This document shows positions 1 through 12,700 of a DNA stretch of 64,000 nt, piece after piece. Under the pieces are notes generated by a model. That model was not told the origin of the DNA. It saw only the letters and a list, made by a program, of their open reading frames with translations, and did not search any database. The stretch is from NCBI GenBank assembly GCA_029964075.1, contig CM057130.1, forward strand, positions 4,588,001-4,652,000, given 5' to 3'. The position numbers were made by a program, and so were the translations under genes. The stretch comes from Patiria pectinifera. Its lineage: Eukaryota > Echinodermata > Asteroidea > Valvatida > Asterinidae. Every line of letters starts with the position of its first letter. Position 1 is the first letter of the stretch.

Positions 1-124
1 TCTACTGCCCCGCTGCCAATGTGTATTTCCGCGTATCGGATGGCAATCAGCAGACCCCAGACTACCTGAGCTGCGTGTCAGAGAGCTACAAAATGTACCG
101 CAAGAAGAACACGATTGGAAAATG
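1..124 (+). CDS. Partial exon of an unrecognised gene, cut by the window edge
   Basis: Reading frame 3 is open from base 3 and encodes about 41 residues with three cysteines and good codon quality (it begins YCPAANVYFRVSDG and contains SCVSESYKMYRKKNTIGKW). The most likely end is a splice donor, ATG|GTTAAGT, with the exon stopping at 124; without splicing the frame would stop at a TGA near 168. The peptide looks like a folded extracellular or cytosolic domain rather than a repeat product, but I do not recognise the family. The start of the exon and of the gene lies outside the window. Confidence 0.5.
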
Positions 125-740
125 GTTAAGTGTTTGGTTTCACTCGAGTGATGAGACATACACTTGATTTATCAATGATTATTTTCTGCACAGAGCATGA
201 AACTGATTCATTGGCTTATTTGATACGTAGACGAACTGCAGTTTCTCTGCAGATCAAGTTCATATTAATTTCCAAAGCACTTTTGCAAACATCCACCTCG
301 ATTGCAGAACACTTTTTGGCGCCGAGCAATAACTATTTCAGCGCCAGTGGCAGTTTTATCGTTTGCTTAACCTAATTAACTCTGAAATCTCCTAAGAAAA
401 ACTGAACTGCTGGTTGCACTTGATTGCGGTTCCTGGAATAAGAACTGCGCTTAAAGGGGATGTACAACATTTGCTTTTGCTGCAATTTTCAGAAATAAAT
501 GGATTTGGAGGATTAGCTTGCTATAGCAAATATTGTTAAACTGACTTGTTTCACGTTTTGCCGGGGCTTGTTTATGCTGGAAAACCAAGAAGACCAATCA
601 TTTTCTTGAAGTCTGGTTCCCCGATCCCACTTAAGATGAAACGGAGAAACGTAACGACTTTGGGGGATTGTAAGGTCAAAGAATTACTCTAGCAGGTTTG
701 TACCCCTTCACAGGTGTGTAATCTATTGCAAAGAAAATGC
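125..740. other. Intron or intergenic stretch without recognisable features
   Basis: AT-rich unique-looking sequence. If the exon ending at 124 is real, this would be its following intron, but no acceptor or next exon can be supported before the repeat-rich patch that starts near 750. The small open frame at 130-375 has no recognisable domain and mostly reads past the presumed donor. Confidence 0.4.
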
Positions 741-977
741 AGAATAACTAAGGGACCATTCAGAATTTTCAATGTTTTAAAATTTCGATCTTTTTTTCCA
801 AATTGTGGGTGGGTGGGTCAAGGTAAATAATTGAAAATCGAAATTCACTTTCCATGGAAAAAAAAAGATTTAAAAAAAAAAACCAAAGAAAGATAGATCT
901 TTTGACTTGCCTGAACTACGCGAAAGCGTTCCGATATCGCGATGCGTGTTTCTTTTCCAACTTCGTCCCCTGTATGT

Positions 978-1256
978 AGTGGCGTAGCCAGGAATTTTTC
1001 ATCGGGGGGGGGGCGCTGCATGGGGGCTGGAATATTTCATGGGGGCGTCTATAGGCATCATGTAGATCACAGTTTACATAAACTTTAACTGTATGACCTG
1101 CAGTGGCGTAGCCACGAGGCGTGGGGCGACAGCCCCCCATGAAACCTTGTCACCACCCTCCCCTGAGATTTTGAGTTTCTGAAAAAATTATCATTGATCT
1201 ACATGATGCCACCCCATAAAATGTTCCAGCCCCCGTGACTATGCCACTGTGTACTG
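978..1256. mobile_element. Short MITE-like repeats with GTGGCGTAGCCA ends
   Basis: AGTGGCGTAGCCA occurs at 978 and 1102, and its imperfect inverse (GACTATGCCACTG) ends near 1254. The middle holds two related stretches in opposite orientation, with a G-run or C-run, CATGGGGGC and ATCTACATGATGCC sharing complementarity. This fits one small inverted-repeat transposon with a second, partial copy beside it. A weakly similar G/C-run sequence is at 14452-14575. The superfamily is not assigned. Confidence 0.5.
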
Positions 1257-1381
1257 TACATGCACGTCATGTAGGCCTACGTGTATCCAATCGCTATCGC
1301 TACTGAACTATTCAACCACTGGACTCCAAGACTACGAGGACCGCAGCCTGTGATGTGATGTCTGCCCAAACCTGATGTTTT

Positions 1382-1435
1382 CTTTCGCTCGTACCCCGCC
1401 CTGCAAACAGGGCGGGGGGGGGGGGATACGAGCGA
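1382..1435. mobile_element. 54-bp palindromic insertion in the zinc finger
   Basis: The insert is almost a pure hairpin. The left arm TTCGCTCGTACCCCGCCCTG faces the right arm CAGGGCGGGG...ATACGAGCGAA across a CAAA loop, with extra G residues in the right arm. It is flanked by the 7-bp direct repeat ATGTTTT (1375-1381 and 1436-1442). Removing the insert plus one repeat restores the first C2H2 motif. Confidence 0.65.
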
Positions 1436-1603
1436 ATGTTTTTCTCAGCTACCTCACGTAACAGGCACAATCTCGTATGTCACATGCCATCCACCTCATC
1501 CAGAAAACGACAAAACCACCGTAATCTTTGTGGCTTCCAAAACTGCAACCTGTCATTCCCAACAGCATATCAGCTGGCAAAACACAAGAAAACTGAAGGT
1601 CAC

Positions 1604-2987
1604 CAGTCCTTCATTTTTAAGGAGCGCGATCGCGCAGGCGCTCCTACTGCGCTCCTCGACTGTCTTGAAGGAGCGCCAAAAATAGCGCTTCTCAGAAATC
1701 CAAAAGAGGGCTCGTCAAACACGGGAAGTTTAAAAATAAGAAGTGATACAAACGCAAAGGATTTTAAGTCTTAAGGTACACGTATTTTTCGTTGGTATAA
1801 TGCCCAAACTCACGTTAATATGCCGCTGGACATCGCTAAAAATGAACGAACACCGATCGAGCTCGTACGTACTGTATAAGATCGTGTGTGTACAGCGGTT
1901 GTATACTGTGCGTGCACAATCTGCATATATCGCATAGAGCTAGAGCTGCATGAAAACACGTGGGCCCGTACGTGCGAGTGCAGCAATGACTGGTTCCCGC
2001 TGCACCGCGCACTAAATCCCAATGAAGGCATGATGAAAATGCGGTAACCAGTCAATGTAATAGTCACGCGCGGTGCAATGCACTGCCGTACAGTGTTTTG
2101 CGTGCAGGCCGGACGGAATAGACATCGTAAAAATGCCAAGAAAACAACGATTTAGAAGGACGATCTTTGCAAGCTTATTCACAGAACTTGATCTCTCTTG
2201 TCTGTGTATGTATTTCCCGTGTTCATGAATTTATTTTGAAGAAGTTCTACTGGTATGTGAAGTGAAACGATGCAGCGTGTTTCACCGAAATCTTATACCG
2301 TAAAACGCGTCTCATTGCCGGCCCACCACACACAGTGCATCACAAACGCTTGTACTAGTGCGAAGTTCAGACGCAATGTTAGCCAGATTCTCGTCGTGAC
2401 TAGCATTGTGTATATGGCATACTTGACCTGCATTTTCCATTCTTTTTAAGATTATCGACGGCAGATATTTTCGATAAAACTTAAGGCAAGTTTGTGTCAT
2501 TTTGAGGCCCTTTTTGTGTAGCTTTCGTAGAGCAATTGAAATAGTTCAGGCTGAAAATTTCATATAATTTTAACGAATCTGAAAGCAAATATTCAGTTGC
2601 TTTATGTGCCGTTTATTAACTCTCCATTTTCCAAGTATAATCAAGAAATGAACCAACTGACAACTGTATTAAAATGAAAGCCTAAGCAGTAGTCAAACCT
2701 TTTATTAATCTCCATTTAGTTAGTTTTTAAAAATAAATTTTACCTTGTCTTACAGAACTTTACAAAAACGAAAAAGTAACGCAACTTCAGCATATGTTAT
2801 TATGCAAAAACTAATAATAATGCAGCCCCTTGAATAAATCCTTATATTCAAAATAAAACTAAAACAATGGTAACCCGTCGTTTTACCGCTGTTTATCCGT
2901 AGATTTTAAGGAGAGCGATTTGCTCTCCTCAAATATTTTAGGAGAGCGATTTATAGCTCTCCTGGATTTTCTTTAAATGAAGGACTG
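1604..2987. mobile_element. 1.38-kb terminal-inverted-repeat element
   Basis: The ends are CAGTCCTTCATTTTTAAGGA and, inverted, CTTTAAATGAAGGACTG. The flanks carry GGTCAC on both sides (1598-1603 and 2988-2993); GGTCACCAG is also shared because the element begins with CAG. The subterminal zones hold short tandem palindromes: GGAGCGC-type copies at 1620-1690 on the left, GGAGAGCGATTT...GCTCTCCT copies at 2909-2963 on the right. No transposase frame is visible; the interior frames are short and lack domains. The superfamily is unclear. Confidence 0.65.
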
Positions 2988-3039
2988 GGTCACCAGTGCA
3001 AAAGAGGAAGACCGACAACTTCACGCCGTCATGGAACTA

Positions 3040-3104
3040 GACACACATGTACATGGTGTTCAAGTACATGTACATGCAAGTGCATGTACATGTACATGTT
3101 CAGT
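3040..3104. repeat. CATGTA-rich low-complexity tract
   Basis: Runs of ACATGTACATG, self-complementary at many offsets. A simple repeat with no further signal. Confidence 0.7.
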
Positions 3105-3248
3105 TTTTTATTAATCGAAATTATGGGTGGGTGGGTGGGTCAAAATAATTTGGAAAAAAAGTCCAATTTTAAAACATTGAAAATTCTGAATGGCCCCTTA
3201 CACCAAATTTAAATCATTAGCACTAAGTCTCTACAAGGTACGTATCTT

Positions 3249-3254
3249 TTTATT
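3249..3254 (-). promoter_or_regulatory. Candidate poly(A) signal of the transglutaminase gene
   Basis: AATAAA on the minus strand, about 340 bases after the stop codon. The hexamer is common in AT-rich DNA, so this is only a candidate. Confidence 0.3.
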
Positions 3255-3595
3255 TTCAAAATTATACAAGAATTGTAAGCATATCTGTTATATTTATCCT
3301 CAAAGGACTAGTACTAATGATGGTTAAATCAAAACAACAGGTAGCGCCTCAAGTTCAATCCAAATTGGTTCCGTAATCATATAAGGCTTAGTTTAGAAAG
3401 ACCGCAGTTCGACATTTAAAATGTTTTGACAAATAGTTTCCCCAACCAAGACACAAATCCAACAGTGCCGTTCTTTGCACAATTACCATAATTGCCTCTC
3501 TGGCTGCTGTGATTGGACAATAAAATAATATTGACAAATGCTTCATCAAAGGCACCAATCAGATAGTGCCATTCTTTGCATAATTACCTCACTAG

Positions 3596-3746
3596 CTACT
3601 GTGGTTGGCCGATGTTTACAAAGGCCTTTCCCATGACACCAATCAGATCCAAGGATGAGAAGGACACCAGGATTTCCTTGATCCCCGGCGGCTTCTTGGC
3701 TACAACAGTGACGTTGTACTGGACCGTTTCGTTGCCTTTGATGTTT
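3596..3746 (-). CDS. Transglutaminase exon 15 (stop codon)
   Basis: Residues 688-737 and TAG at 3598-3596. Last strands of barrel 2 ([28 protein letters not shown]). Acceptor TTAATGTAG. Confidence 0.93.
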
Positions 3747-6700
3747 CTACATTAACGAAAAGAGACAAATCGTTGGTAACCCACTCTAAGTAAGTATGTC
3801 CTATGATGCATCATAATTATTAGATGTTTTTGACGTATTTTTGCGTTTCTTACATAATAACACTGTTTTCAAAGGAACCACAAAATGATAATAACAGTGT
3901 GTGCAATTTGGCTTAACGATCACTGCTTTGTAAATGCACAATACGTATATTTATAGAGAAAATGAACATAAGTTGGGGGTTGGCGAATCTCTTTTAATGG
4001 TTGAATAAAAATTCAAAAATGTATGTCAAGCTAAGTAAGATTTGAGGCTTTGCATGGTGGAGATACTAAACAATGAAAGGTTTGCGGAAACACCATGGGC
4101 GAATAATTTCTCAACTAAGAGAATGGTTCTGAAGAGAACCAGAGGTATAAACTCGACGTATGTCAAGCTATTCCCTCTTTCACACTTCCGCCATGGGTAT
4201 GCAGAGCCCGTTATCTGGCAACTTTACATAATAAGTATAGCCGGTTCAGTGATTCCCGTGTCGGGGTTCAGATCACTGAACCGGCTATTTTTATTGTGTA
4301 AATATTCCAGATCGAGGCTGTGCATGCCCAATGGCGGAGCGTGAAAAGATCGAATTGGGACAATAAACAAGAGTAGCAACTATTCAAATTTGAAAGTAAA
4401 CATGCTTACAAGAACAAGTTTTAAAACATCAACAGTTAGTTGAGGACATTCCTAATAATGTTTAAAATATCATAAAGGAATGTCTACCCAAGGCCAAATG
4501 CTTCCTTCTTATGAAATAGCACAGCAGGTCCTTCGGTATGGAAGAAGCATCCATGGAGAATTGTTGACAGCGGATTGGTGAACTTGACATTGACGGTGAA
4601 CAATGTACCAGCGGGTACCATCTCAGGAACCTATGAACGAAGAGTTTAAATAGGATAAACAGCTGTTGAAACAAAAGTTTGTCTTGAACTCTGAAGTACA
4701 AACGAACTATGAGTTATATGCCGTCGCCATTTGCGTAATATTTGAACTATATACGATGTTTGAGATCATAAATTGAATGAATCGATGTATTCAATTGTAG
4801 TAGTGTTAATATTCAAATTCACTTAACAGATTAGGCGCAAAGTGTATATAGCACGTGTATTCTTCGGTTTTGGCTCCGGGAGCGAAATGTCATTAAGCGC
4901 AAATAGAGGCGCCTGAACGAAATAACAGTTTGGCAGAAACCCTCAAAAGATTAACTGAATGCCAAATGGAGCACATGCACGTGTGCACGAGCGCGTAACG
5001 GGCGGTGTACACAAATCTGTTACTCCCGTGTGCGAACTTGTCCTACAGACATGACCTTTGCATTTTTACCGCTGAAGGATTTTTTTTTGCTGAGTATACT
5101 TCGTACATTCGTTATCAGGTGTGCTAGGGTCGGAACCAAGGCAGGAAGCATACTTTACCTGCACCTCGAGGTCAGGCTTGATCAAGCGGAAGTCTGAGCC
5201 TTTGTTGGCGATCTGGTTGGTCTCCGCAACAAACATGGTGACCTGGAAGCGGAGGTTGGCCTGGTCGACGAGGTTGGGCAGATAGTCCATTGCCTTCACC
5301 TGCCACTCGTGAACTAAAGAGGTGATACAGAAATATTGGATGAATGCCTTGGCTTTATTTCTCTCTAAACAAAACACTGTATAATAGAACATCCTCCAAA
5401 ACATTAATTTGTGCATCAAGCTCTTTTGCGTTTTTTATTTGCTTTCTTTTGTGGGAGAATGGGGGCCGTTTTGTCACATTTGTTGAGAGGAGCATTGGTA
5501 CATTTCAGTGATTAACACCTGTAAGATTTCACCTAACCTGCTTCTGCATCTGTGATCTCAACCGAGTCTTGAGACTCAAAGACCAGTTTAGCCTTGACGC
5601 CAGTGTAGTACATGCTGGTGCACGAGATGTAAAGAGTCACGCTCCGGAACTCGTCGACGTTGTAAGTTTTCTTGAGCTCGGCTTTGACGGTGAAGTCTTT
5701 GCCGATTAGGACGTCTAATTCCGGCAGGATGATGTCTAGGTTCATGTCCTTGCCAAGCTCGTCGATCTGTTTCTCGAGACTGTCCACGTGCTTTTGGGCA
5801 TTGAACAGACTCAGGACTCTTATGATGGAACCTGAATATAAAGAGAAATGGGATATAGTCATAAGATTGGAAAGTTTTAATGATAGGGACATGTAAAATG
5901 AATATCTTTTGTGAGTAGTGTGACTTTAACAGGCTTGATAAAGCCGAAGTTTGGATTACATGTCAGTGAAATAATAGCCTCGTTGGAAAAAAACACGGAT
6001 TAAGAAGACTTATTACTGGAATTACAAAAACTAGAGAAGAGTACAAACTTTTAGATCGACACTAAAATAAGCACAGAGGCTCTGATATTTTAAGTCATCA
6101 GCTTCAAAAGAAATTGACTGGCTCAGAGTTTTAAATTGAAATTTTCAACTTTGTGCAATATCGCATTTCAGTGAGAACAGACCTTCCTCTGGTTTGTACT
6201 GTCGCGTGATATCTTCTCTCTCCATCTTTCCAACAGCTTTTGTCAAGATGCTAGTTCCAACTGCGTCAGTTTCAATACTTATGACCTTGGGCGCCTGCGA
6301 AAAAATAAACCAATAGTTTTCATTAGTATGATCAGACTGTATAGGAAGAGTAAAATAATCATCAGCTTTTAATATAAATGGTTAAAGACAGCAAATATGC
6401 GTACATGATCCTTTGTCCGTCCGAACAATAGAAAGAACCTGATAAGTAATCCCACGCAACTAAAGTAACGAACATAGAGCTTTAGCTTGGAACACTTTTC
6501 ACAACAATCGACATACCAGTAACTAGAACATTTTGACATGAATCTTCCTGAATGCGCCAAAGCGCAGCACATTATTTTGTAACAAACTTTGGGACCTCTC
6601 TGATTTTTGAGGTAACAGTGGCTGAATGCATAAACTGATGCCAAACTAAGGAGCAGATTTTGACGAATTCAGGGTTTTGAGTCTTAAAGAAAAAAAGTTT

Positions 6701-9700
6701 TGAAGAAATGAAATCCGCACCACCGAGTAGTCTGTGCTGATCATCCAATTGACTTTCCATGCGTTGACTTCAGCGAACACGAACTTGGTATCATAGCTCA
6801 GGTACACGTCACCGCTCTTGATAGCGGTCAGGGAGGCAGGTCCGCAACGGTAAACATCTTTAAAAAAAAAAGAGGAAAAATGGTAGGAAAGGAAACAAGT
6901 GAAATGACGTCCGTTCATTGGAAAATCAACATTAAAATGGATGTGAAATTCATTTTTGAAATCAGGGTTGTGACAAAAGTTATTTATTTCTCCGAGTTTA
7001 TTCTCATCCTATTTCAAAATTATCTACAGTATATTGAAACAGTCCTCTGGGAAAAAAACATTAATACCATTGCTGTAATTGCAACAATACTGTTTGAAGA
7101 GTGTATTAGAAACACAATTTCATAGGCTTACAGCTAGCCACGAAATTACGAATTGCGGGCACGTAGGTAATCAATTAAGGATAAACTCTTTGCAGGTAGA
7201 CGGGGGAAATGCTGGTAGGCCTCTGTACGCGCTATCAACATGTCTTGCTTTCGTTTATTGTACGTGTAACCGGGTGAACTAGAGCCCCTTGTATTTTATT
7301 CCCTTTTGTTCTTTCTTGTATGTGATGGCTCTTTTTGATTTCATTTATTATTTTTGGTAGTTAGCCCTCATATTGACTCATATATTCTGTTGCATTCCCA
7401 TATCTTACTAACATACTAACCTTCGAAATTTCTTGTTTTTTTATGGACACGATAAAACACTCCCTACCAGAGTTTCCCCATCTACCCCAGTTGTGTTCTG
7501 TAAAATCTCAGGGTCTCGCCTAGACCCCTGGATGCTTGTCAAGATTGCGCAGTTTGCATAAATTTCATGAGCATGCAGCCTTGGTCACTGGTCTGGTGTC
7601 ACGTGGGGTGGGAGACCTTATGGGGTGATTTTGCCTCTGTTACTGGGCGTGGGCAATAAGTCCAGACTGTGCAGGCCACTTTCAGATCAGACATTGAAAT
7701 GCAAGCACCTTGTTCCAGCTCTTGAACCACCTCTTCAAAGCTAAGTGCTGGGCTCTTGGTTTTCCCAAGTTAATCAACTGATAAGGTAAAGGTCAATTTC
7801 TTTTGATAATCTTAGTTTTATTAGTGAAGCAGTAGTGAGACTAATGATGATTTATAAGTGATAGTTCTCTTATAGTTCGACAAAGAAATAAGAGCCGAAA
7901 TCATTTTGTTTTCATGATTTATCTACCGGTATAGTTTAAGTCATGGTTATTTGGATCACTGAAGATAAGAGTATTGCGAGGAGGAAGAGTGTTTTTCTAG
8001 TTTATAATATAATTGTTGCTTTTAAGTGCTTACAGTGAAACAGGTGATTAAGAGTATATGGCACAATATGTGTGACAGTGGTTGAATTCCAGCATCATTG
8101 CTGTGGAAATTCTCTTCTTTCCTATATTGGACTATAGATACTTGATAGGTACTTTTGGTTGTTATTGGTTTATACTTTTGTAGCTAGTTAAATTGTGTGG
8201 CTTTCTTATATCATTGTATTTTACTCAATATAACAAGTGTTTAGTTCACCTATTTACATGGTGGGTCATATAAGAGTGTTTTGCCTGAGAGATTTGAATG
8301 AATTGGTCAGATGAAGAAATCAATGTAAAGTTGATTCATTTTGCCAGTAATATGTTATTTCGGTGTATTTTGTATGTTAAAGCTAGACCTTTATTGAGGT
8401 TTGCCTGTGAATCTTTTGACCTTATAATAGGGTGAGACTTGAGACAACAGGTGGGAAACCTAGGGCAGGACAGGCTAGCTGAGGGAGCCAGCCATTTGGC
8501 CTTGGTGCCACTGGCCTGGGACGGTCGTTAAAGTACCCCTCGAGGCTGAATGGGGTATGTTTAGTCTACTGATTGATTGATTGAGTATTCTGTACTTATT
8601 ACTTTGTTTTATGCCAGATTGTGGTGGAGAACAAGACTCCCAGTGAAAAACTTAAACTATTCAGCTGGTGTTTTTGTTACCTTGATGTGCTGAATATTGC
8701 TTTGGCCAGTGAAAAGTTACTCTTTGTTTCTAAGACTCATGTGCATGTATCTGGTGGATTGAAGTCATCATTTGTGTTGATGTTATATTTTAACGGGCAG
8801 ATCAGTAAATGATCAATTGTTAAAATGAAATTCTTAAGTGATATGCAGTTCTGTTGATTTTTATTATTTAAGTTTAATTTTATTTTTCGTATTTTGTTTA
8901 CAGGGTTTTTTTTTGGTGAAACCGTGTAATGCCAATCAGACCTGTTCTATTAAAGTACATAATTGCCACCGCATCCTGATTTGTGTGTCTCCTTATTTTA
9001 TGGTGCGAAATTTGGCTCACATACGAATGTACGAACTGTCGATTTTGTATTGTTGTCGACCTTGGCATTCATATACCATGATCTTTTTTTATTATAAATG
9101 TGGATGATATTTACAGTCGCTATATTCCAGTGGAGTAGAGTCTACAGCCTGCCATCCCCCGTAGCCTTCTGGTAAGTCATGCCGGGCCATCCAGGCGTCG
9201 TTCCAGACATGGAAGTTCCTGAGGATTTTGTTGAAAAGGAAATCAATCAAAAAAAGAACAGTGTTAGTACAGTGAAAAAAGAAGGCTTTACAATACTGAT
9301 GAGGCAATATGTTTTGACTTTGCATGACAAAATACACAACAACTTAATACCAATTTATATATTGACCCACTTAACATAAGTGTTATTTCCATGAAAGTTA
9401 AAAACCTAGTTTGGGTGTGGCACCAAAATTTTCCAATAGACACATTTTCAAAATTATCAATGAAGCCAAGGCGTTCAGGGCTAAGCAACTTTCGGACACT
9501 CGGTACTTTTTTTTTCAATCTAAAGCAAAAGCACCGTCTTCGGTGTCAATGCTAACTAGAAATTTGTCCAGAGTAAACTTTGTTAAACTTAGATTGGAGT
9601 CGTCAATATATTATGGAACTAACCAGACACTGTCGGCCGTATTGAGTGATTTGCCGTCCTTATCGAAGTGATAGTCCAGTAGGCAGTTAGCATCAGCATC

Positions 9701-12700
9701 GTGAGCGGAGGAGAAGTTGGTGATGGTGCGGGCCGGGATACCAACGGCACGAAGAGCTAGTTGAGGAAAAACATTTAAAGGTCGTAGCACATTATGCAGT
9801 TCTGATTATTATTTCCGAAACGATGAGAAACAAAAGTTTATCAAATATTATGAGATGCTGGCTTCTGAGGAATACAGTGTCCATGTAGAAAAGACTGGAT
9901 TTCAGACGATAGTTCTTTCAGCAAAACGAAAACAGATCACATATATAAAACGGTGGTTGTGTTTAAAATTCCGTAACTTGAAATGTGCATGAGTGATTTG
10001 AATGATTCTTGTGCTTAAAGAAAGCTTATGAATTGGGCTTTCATATCCTTGGTTTTCAAAGTACTACATGCGTAACTTCACTAAAACAATAGTCCTGACA
10101 TTTGGGTTTCGCTTTTTTGACTCGCCCTGTATAATTTTTGTTTTACCCTCTTGTGATCCGTGGACAGAACTTTAAAACGGTGGTTCTGTTTAAAATTCCG
10201 TAACTTGAAATGTATATGATTGATTTGAATGATTCTTGTACTAAAAGAAAGTCTATGAATTTGGCTTTCATATCCGAGATTTTGAAAGGGCTACATGCAG
10301 AACTTCACTAAAACAATGGTCCCGACATTTGGGTTTCGCTTTTTTGACTCACCCTGTATATGATACCAACCTACCTGTTGTGAGAAGACCCCCAAATACC
10401 CAGCACTGGCCATACTTGACCGGCTTTCCTGTTCTGATGAACTCCTCGAAGATCGAGGCACTGCTGGACCAAGCAGTGGGCTCCGTGCCACCTTTATAGT
10501 TACCGCTCCAGTTACCCACGAGAATGCCGCCCTCATCCGGCGAGTTGACCTGCATGGCAATTGAGATTATCTTCATGTACTGATGCAAATGATGCATTTA
10601 CGTCAATTGATCGAGTAATGTATTGTCAGAGTCAGATTTAAAAATAAACTTTACGGTCATCAGAACTGCATGAGTAAAATTAGAAATCGCCTGGCAAAAA
10701 ACAAAACAAAACAAAAACCAACTTTCCAATAAAAGTAAATTTGTATTACAAACCTCGTTCGCTGAACTTACCAGAGCAGATAGCAGTCTGGATATCTCGA
10801 TTGGACTTGAATAAGCACCAAATCGCTTCTCTGCACTTTCCAGAAGACGCACCACACACTCCATGATGCCCAACTCAAACTGGAAAGTCAAAAACACGGG
10901 CTAAAAGGTTTCTGGAGCTAATCATAGTATTCTTTAAGACCCGAACGTGTATCATTATCCTGGCTGCCCGCCAAGCTACATATAGCTTTAAAACCTATCC
11001 ACCAAAGTTAAACAATTCTAGACTCGACGTTTGTGAACAATTTTCAGCTACGAAACCATCAGTAACAACGCCAAAAGAATCAGGCAATCAAACATGCATT
11101 GTAGTATCGTGGAGTCTATTTACCCAATATCTTCAAGATATTATGAAAAATTTAGATGGGGGAAAAAAAGGATAAAGCCAAGGATATCTCAAGCAAGTCT
11201 TGAGACTTTACACTGCTGTAGGAAATTAGGAGTAATAGCTGTCAACCTCACAAAAAAACAGAAATGACTAGGCCCCAGCGTGGAGTGTTTTTTTTAAATT
11301 AACCGAGACATGTTGGAGGTACTCTACCTGGCCAAAATACCAGGGTGAAGAGCCAACGTTTTTTGTGTTTCCATGGAAGTACATTCCCATGTCATTCAGA
11401 ACGTATTCCTTCCTCTGCTCCTCGTCATCCAGGAACACAGCATCGTCTGTTTGAAATTGAAAAAAAAATGTAATGTCGGATGAAAAATAAATATATGCAT
11501 CAGAAACCACGAAAAAACTTGAATGTGTAACTTGTCACTGAATTTTCAGATTGTCAGTTATTAATGCTACGTGTTTTTTTTGTAAGTTTGACGTTGTTTG
11601 CCTTTTTTGTTTCGGCGATACTCAGATTAAGTTTCATCACGGTCTATAGGTCTAACACGGTATAGGTCTACCCTTGGAAAACTGAATTGTTAATACAGAT
11701 AAATGTAGGATCCACATAGTGTTAATTAAACACCACAGTTTTTAAAGTGAGAAAACAAGTGTTATAATTTAATAACGGCCAGTGTCAATTTTCAGCTGCA
11801 GGTGGAATAATTTTGCTAAGACTTGCCTTTACACCAGGGGTTGAAAAGCACGTAGATGTGGCCCTCCAATTCGAAGCGGACTTCATTTGATTTATCTACA
11901 ACTGTTTTAAGCGCCATTTTGTACCGGCCAATCTGACAGGTGGATGGAGTGGATATCTTCACGGTCACTTTGGTATCTTCAATACGTGAGATATATGCAG
12001 CCCACTCGTCGACGTCATCATTTCCTAAATCCCCTGGAATCACGGGCATGACGATATAGTTGTCGTGAGACGTCATTGGTTTATCTCCTGTCGGTATTAT
12101 GTGAAAATAAATGGACATCTCGTCATAAAAGTGGAGAATATTCATTGTGTTCTGTAACTTTTGGAATTTTAAAATAATTTTACTCTTCGAAAAATCAACT
12201 AACAAATTTTGAGATTTCACTCAAAACCTGAGTTGCTCAGAACTTTACCCTTACCCCACCACAATTCGACGGACAACTTCGACAGGACACTGTCGTTACT
12301 CTCGTCCTCGTCAATTCCTGATAAAATAAAAATACAAAAAGCCGCTATTTGATATAATGAATGGTTACGGACCACATGTTTTGACATTATTCCTTTTTCT
12401 TAATTAGCTATGGAAAAATTAACTAACAAATTTTGAGATTTCACTCAAAAACCTGAGTTGCTGAGAACTTTACCCTTACCCCAAAAGAAGCCTTGGAAAC
12501 TGATATTGCCGTCCTCCGGGATTTCCACATCGAAGGCCTGGCCGCGCCTCACCACCAGGCCCTCGTACTCGTACGGGTCAGTGTGGTGAGCAGGCTGGTT
12601 CTTCGCCGTCAACAAGTCCACCGACTTCACCGTTGGCTTATCTGTAGAAACTGTTACATAATTTGAGTGCAAAGACGAGTTTCAAATTTGCATCGAGGCT

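Larger units (their letters stand above)
1354..3050 (+). pseudogene. C2H2 zinc-finger relic split by two insertions
   Basis: The fragments at 1354-1381, 1436-1603 and 2988-3050 join into one zinc-finger-rich frame when two insertions (1382-1442 and 1604-2993, target copies included) are skipped. The first finger is CDVC, 13 residues, H, four residues, H; the second is C-x4-C-x12-H-x5-H (starts CGFQNC, ends KTEGH). An in-frame TGA at 1351-1353 lies directly before the first cysteine, and the longer insertion brings in stops, so this is most likely a dead copy. It could instead be one exon of a decayed zinc-finger gene or a zinc-finger passenger of a transposon. The part after the second insertion is basic (QCKRGRPTTSRRHG) and has no recognised fold. 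Confidence 0.6.
750..3201. repeat. Pair of inverted arms enclosing a nested-insertion patch
   Basis: The sequence at about 750-803 (starts AAGGGACCATTCAGAATTTT) is the imperfect reverse complement of about 3148-3200 (ends GAAAATTCTGAATGGCCCCTT). Both arms lead inward to a TTTTTTTCCAAATT block beside a GGGT-rich tract. The arms could be the ends of one large element holding everything between, or two copies of a small element in opposite orientation. No clear target duplication is visible outside them. Confidence 0.45.

Noticed and set aside
1810..2139. 109-codon minus-strand frame inside the 1.38-kb element
   Set aside because: No transposase motif; composition looks random.
8621..9107. Plus-strand frames inside transglutaminase intron 9
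   Set aside because: No domain, low-complexity hydrophobic product, and probable retroelement debris.
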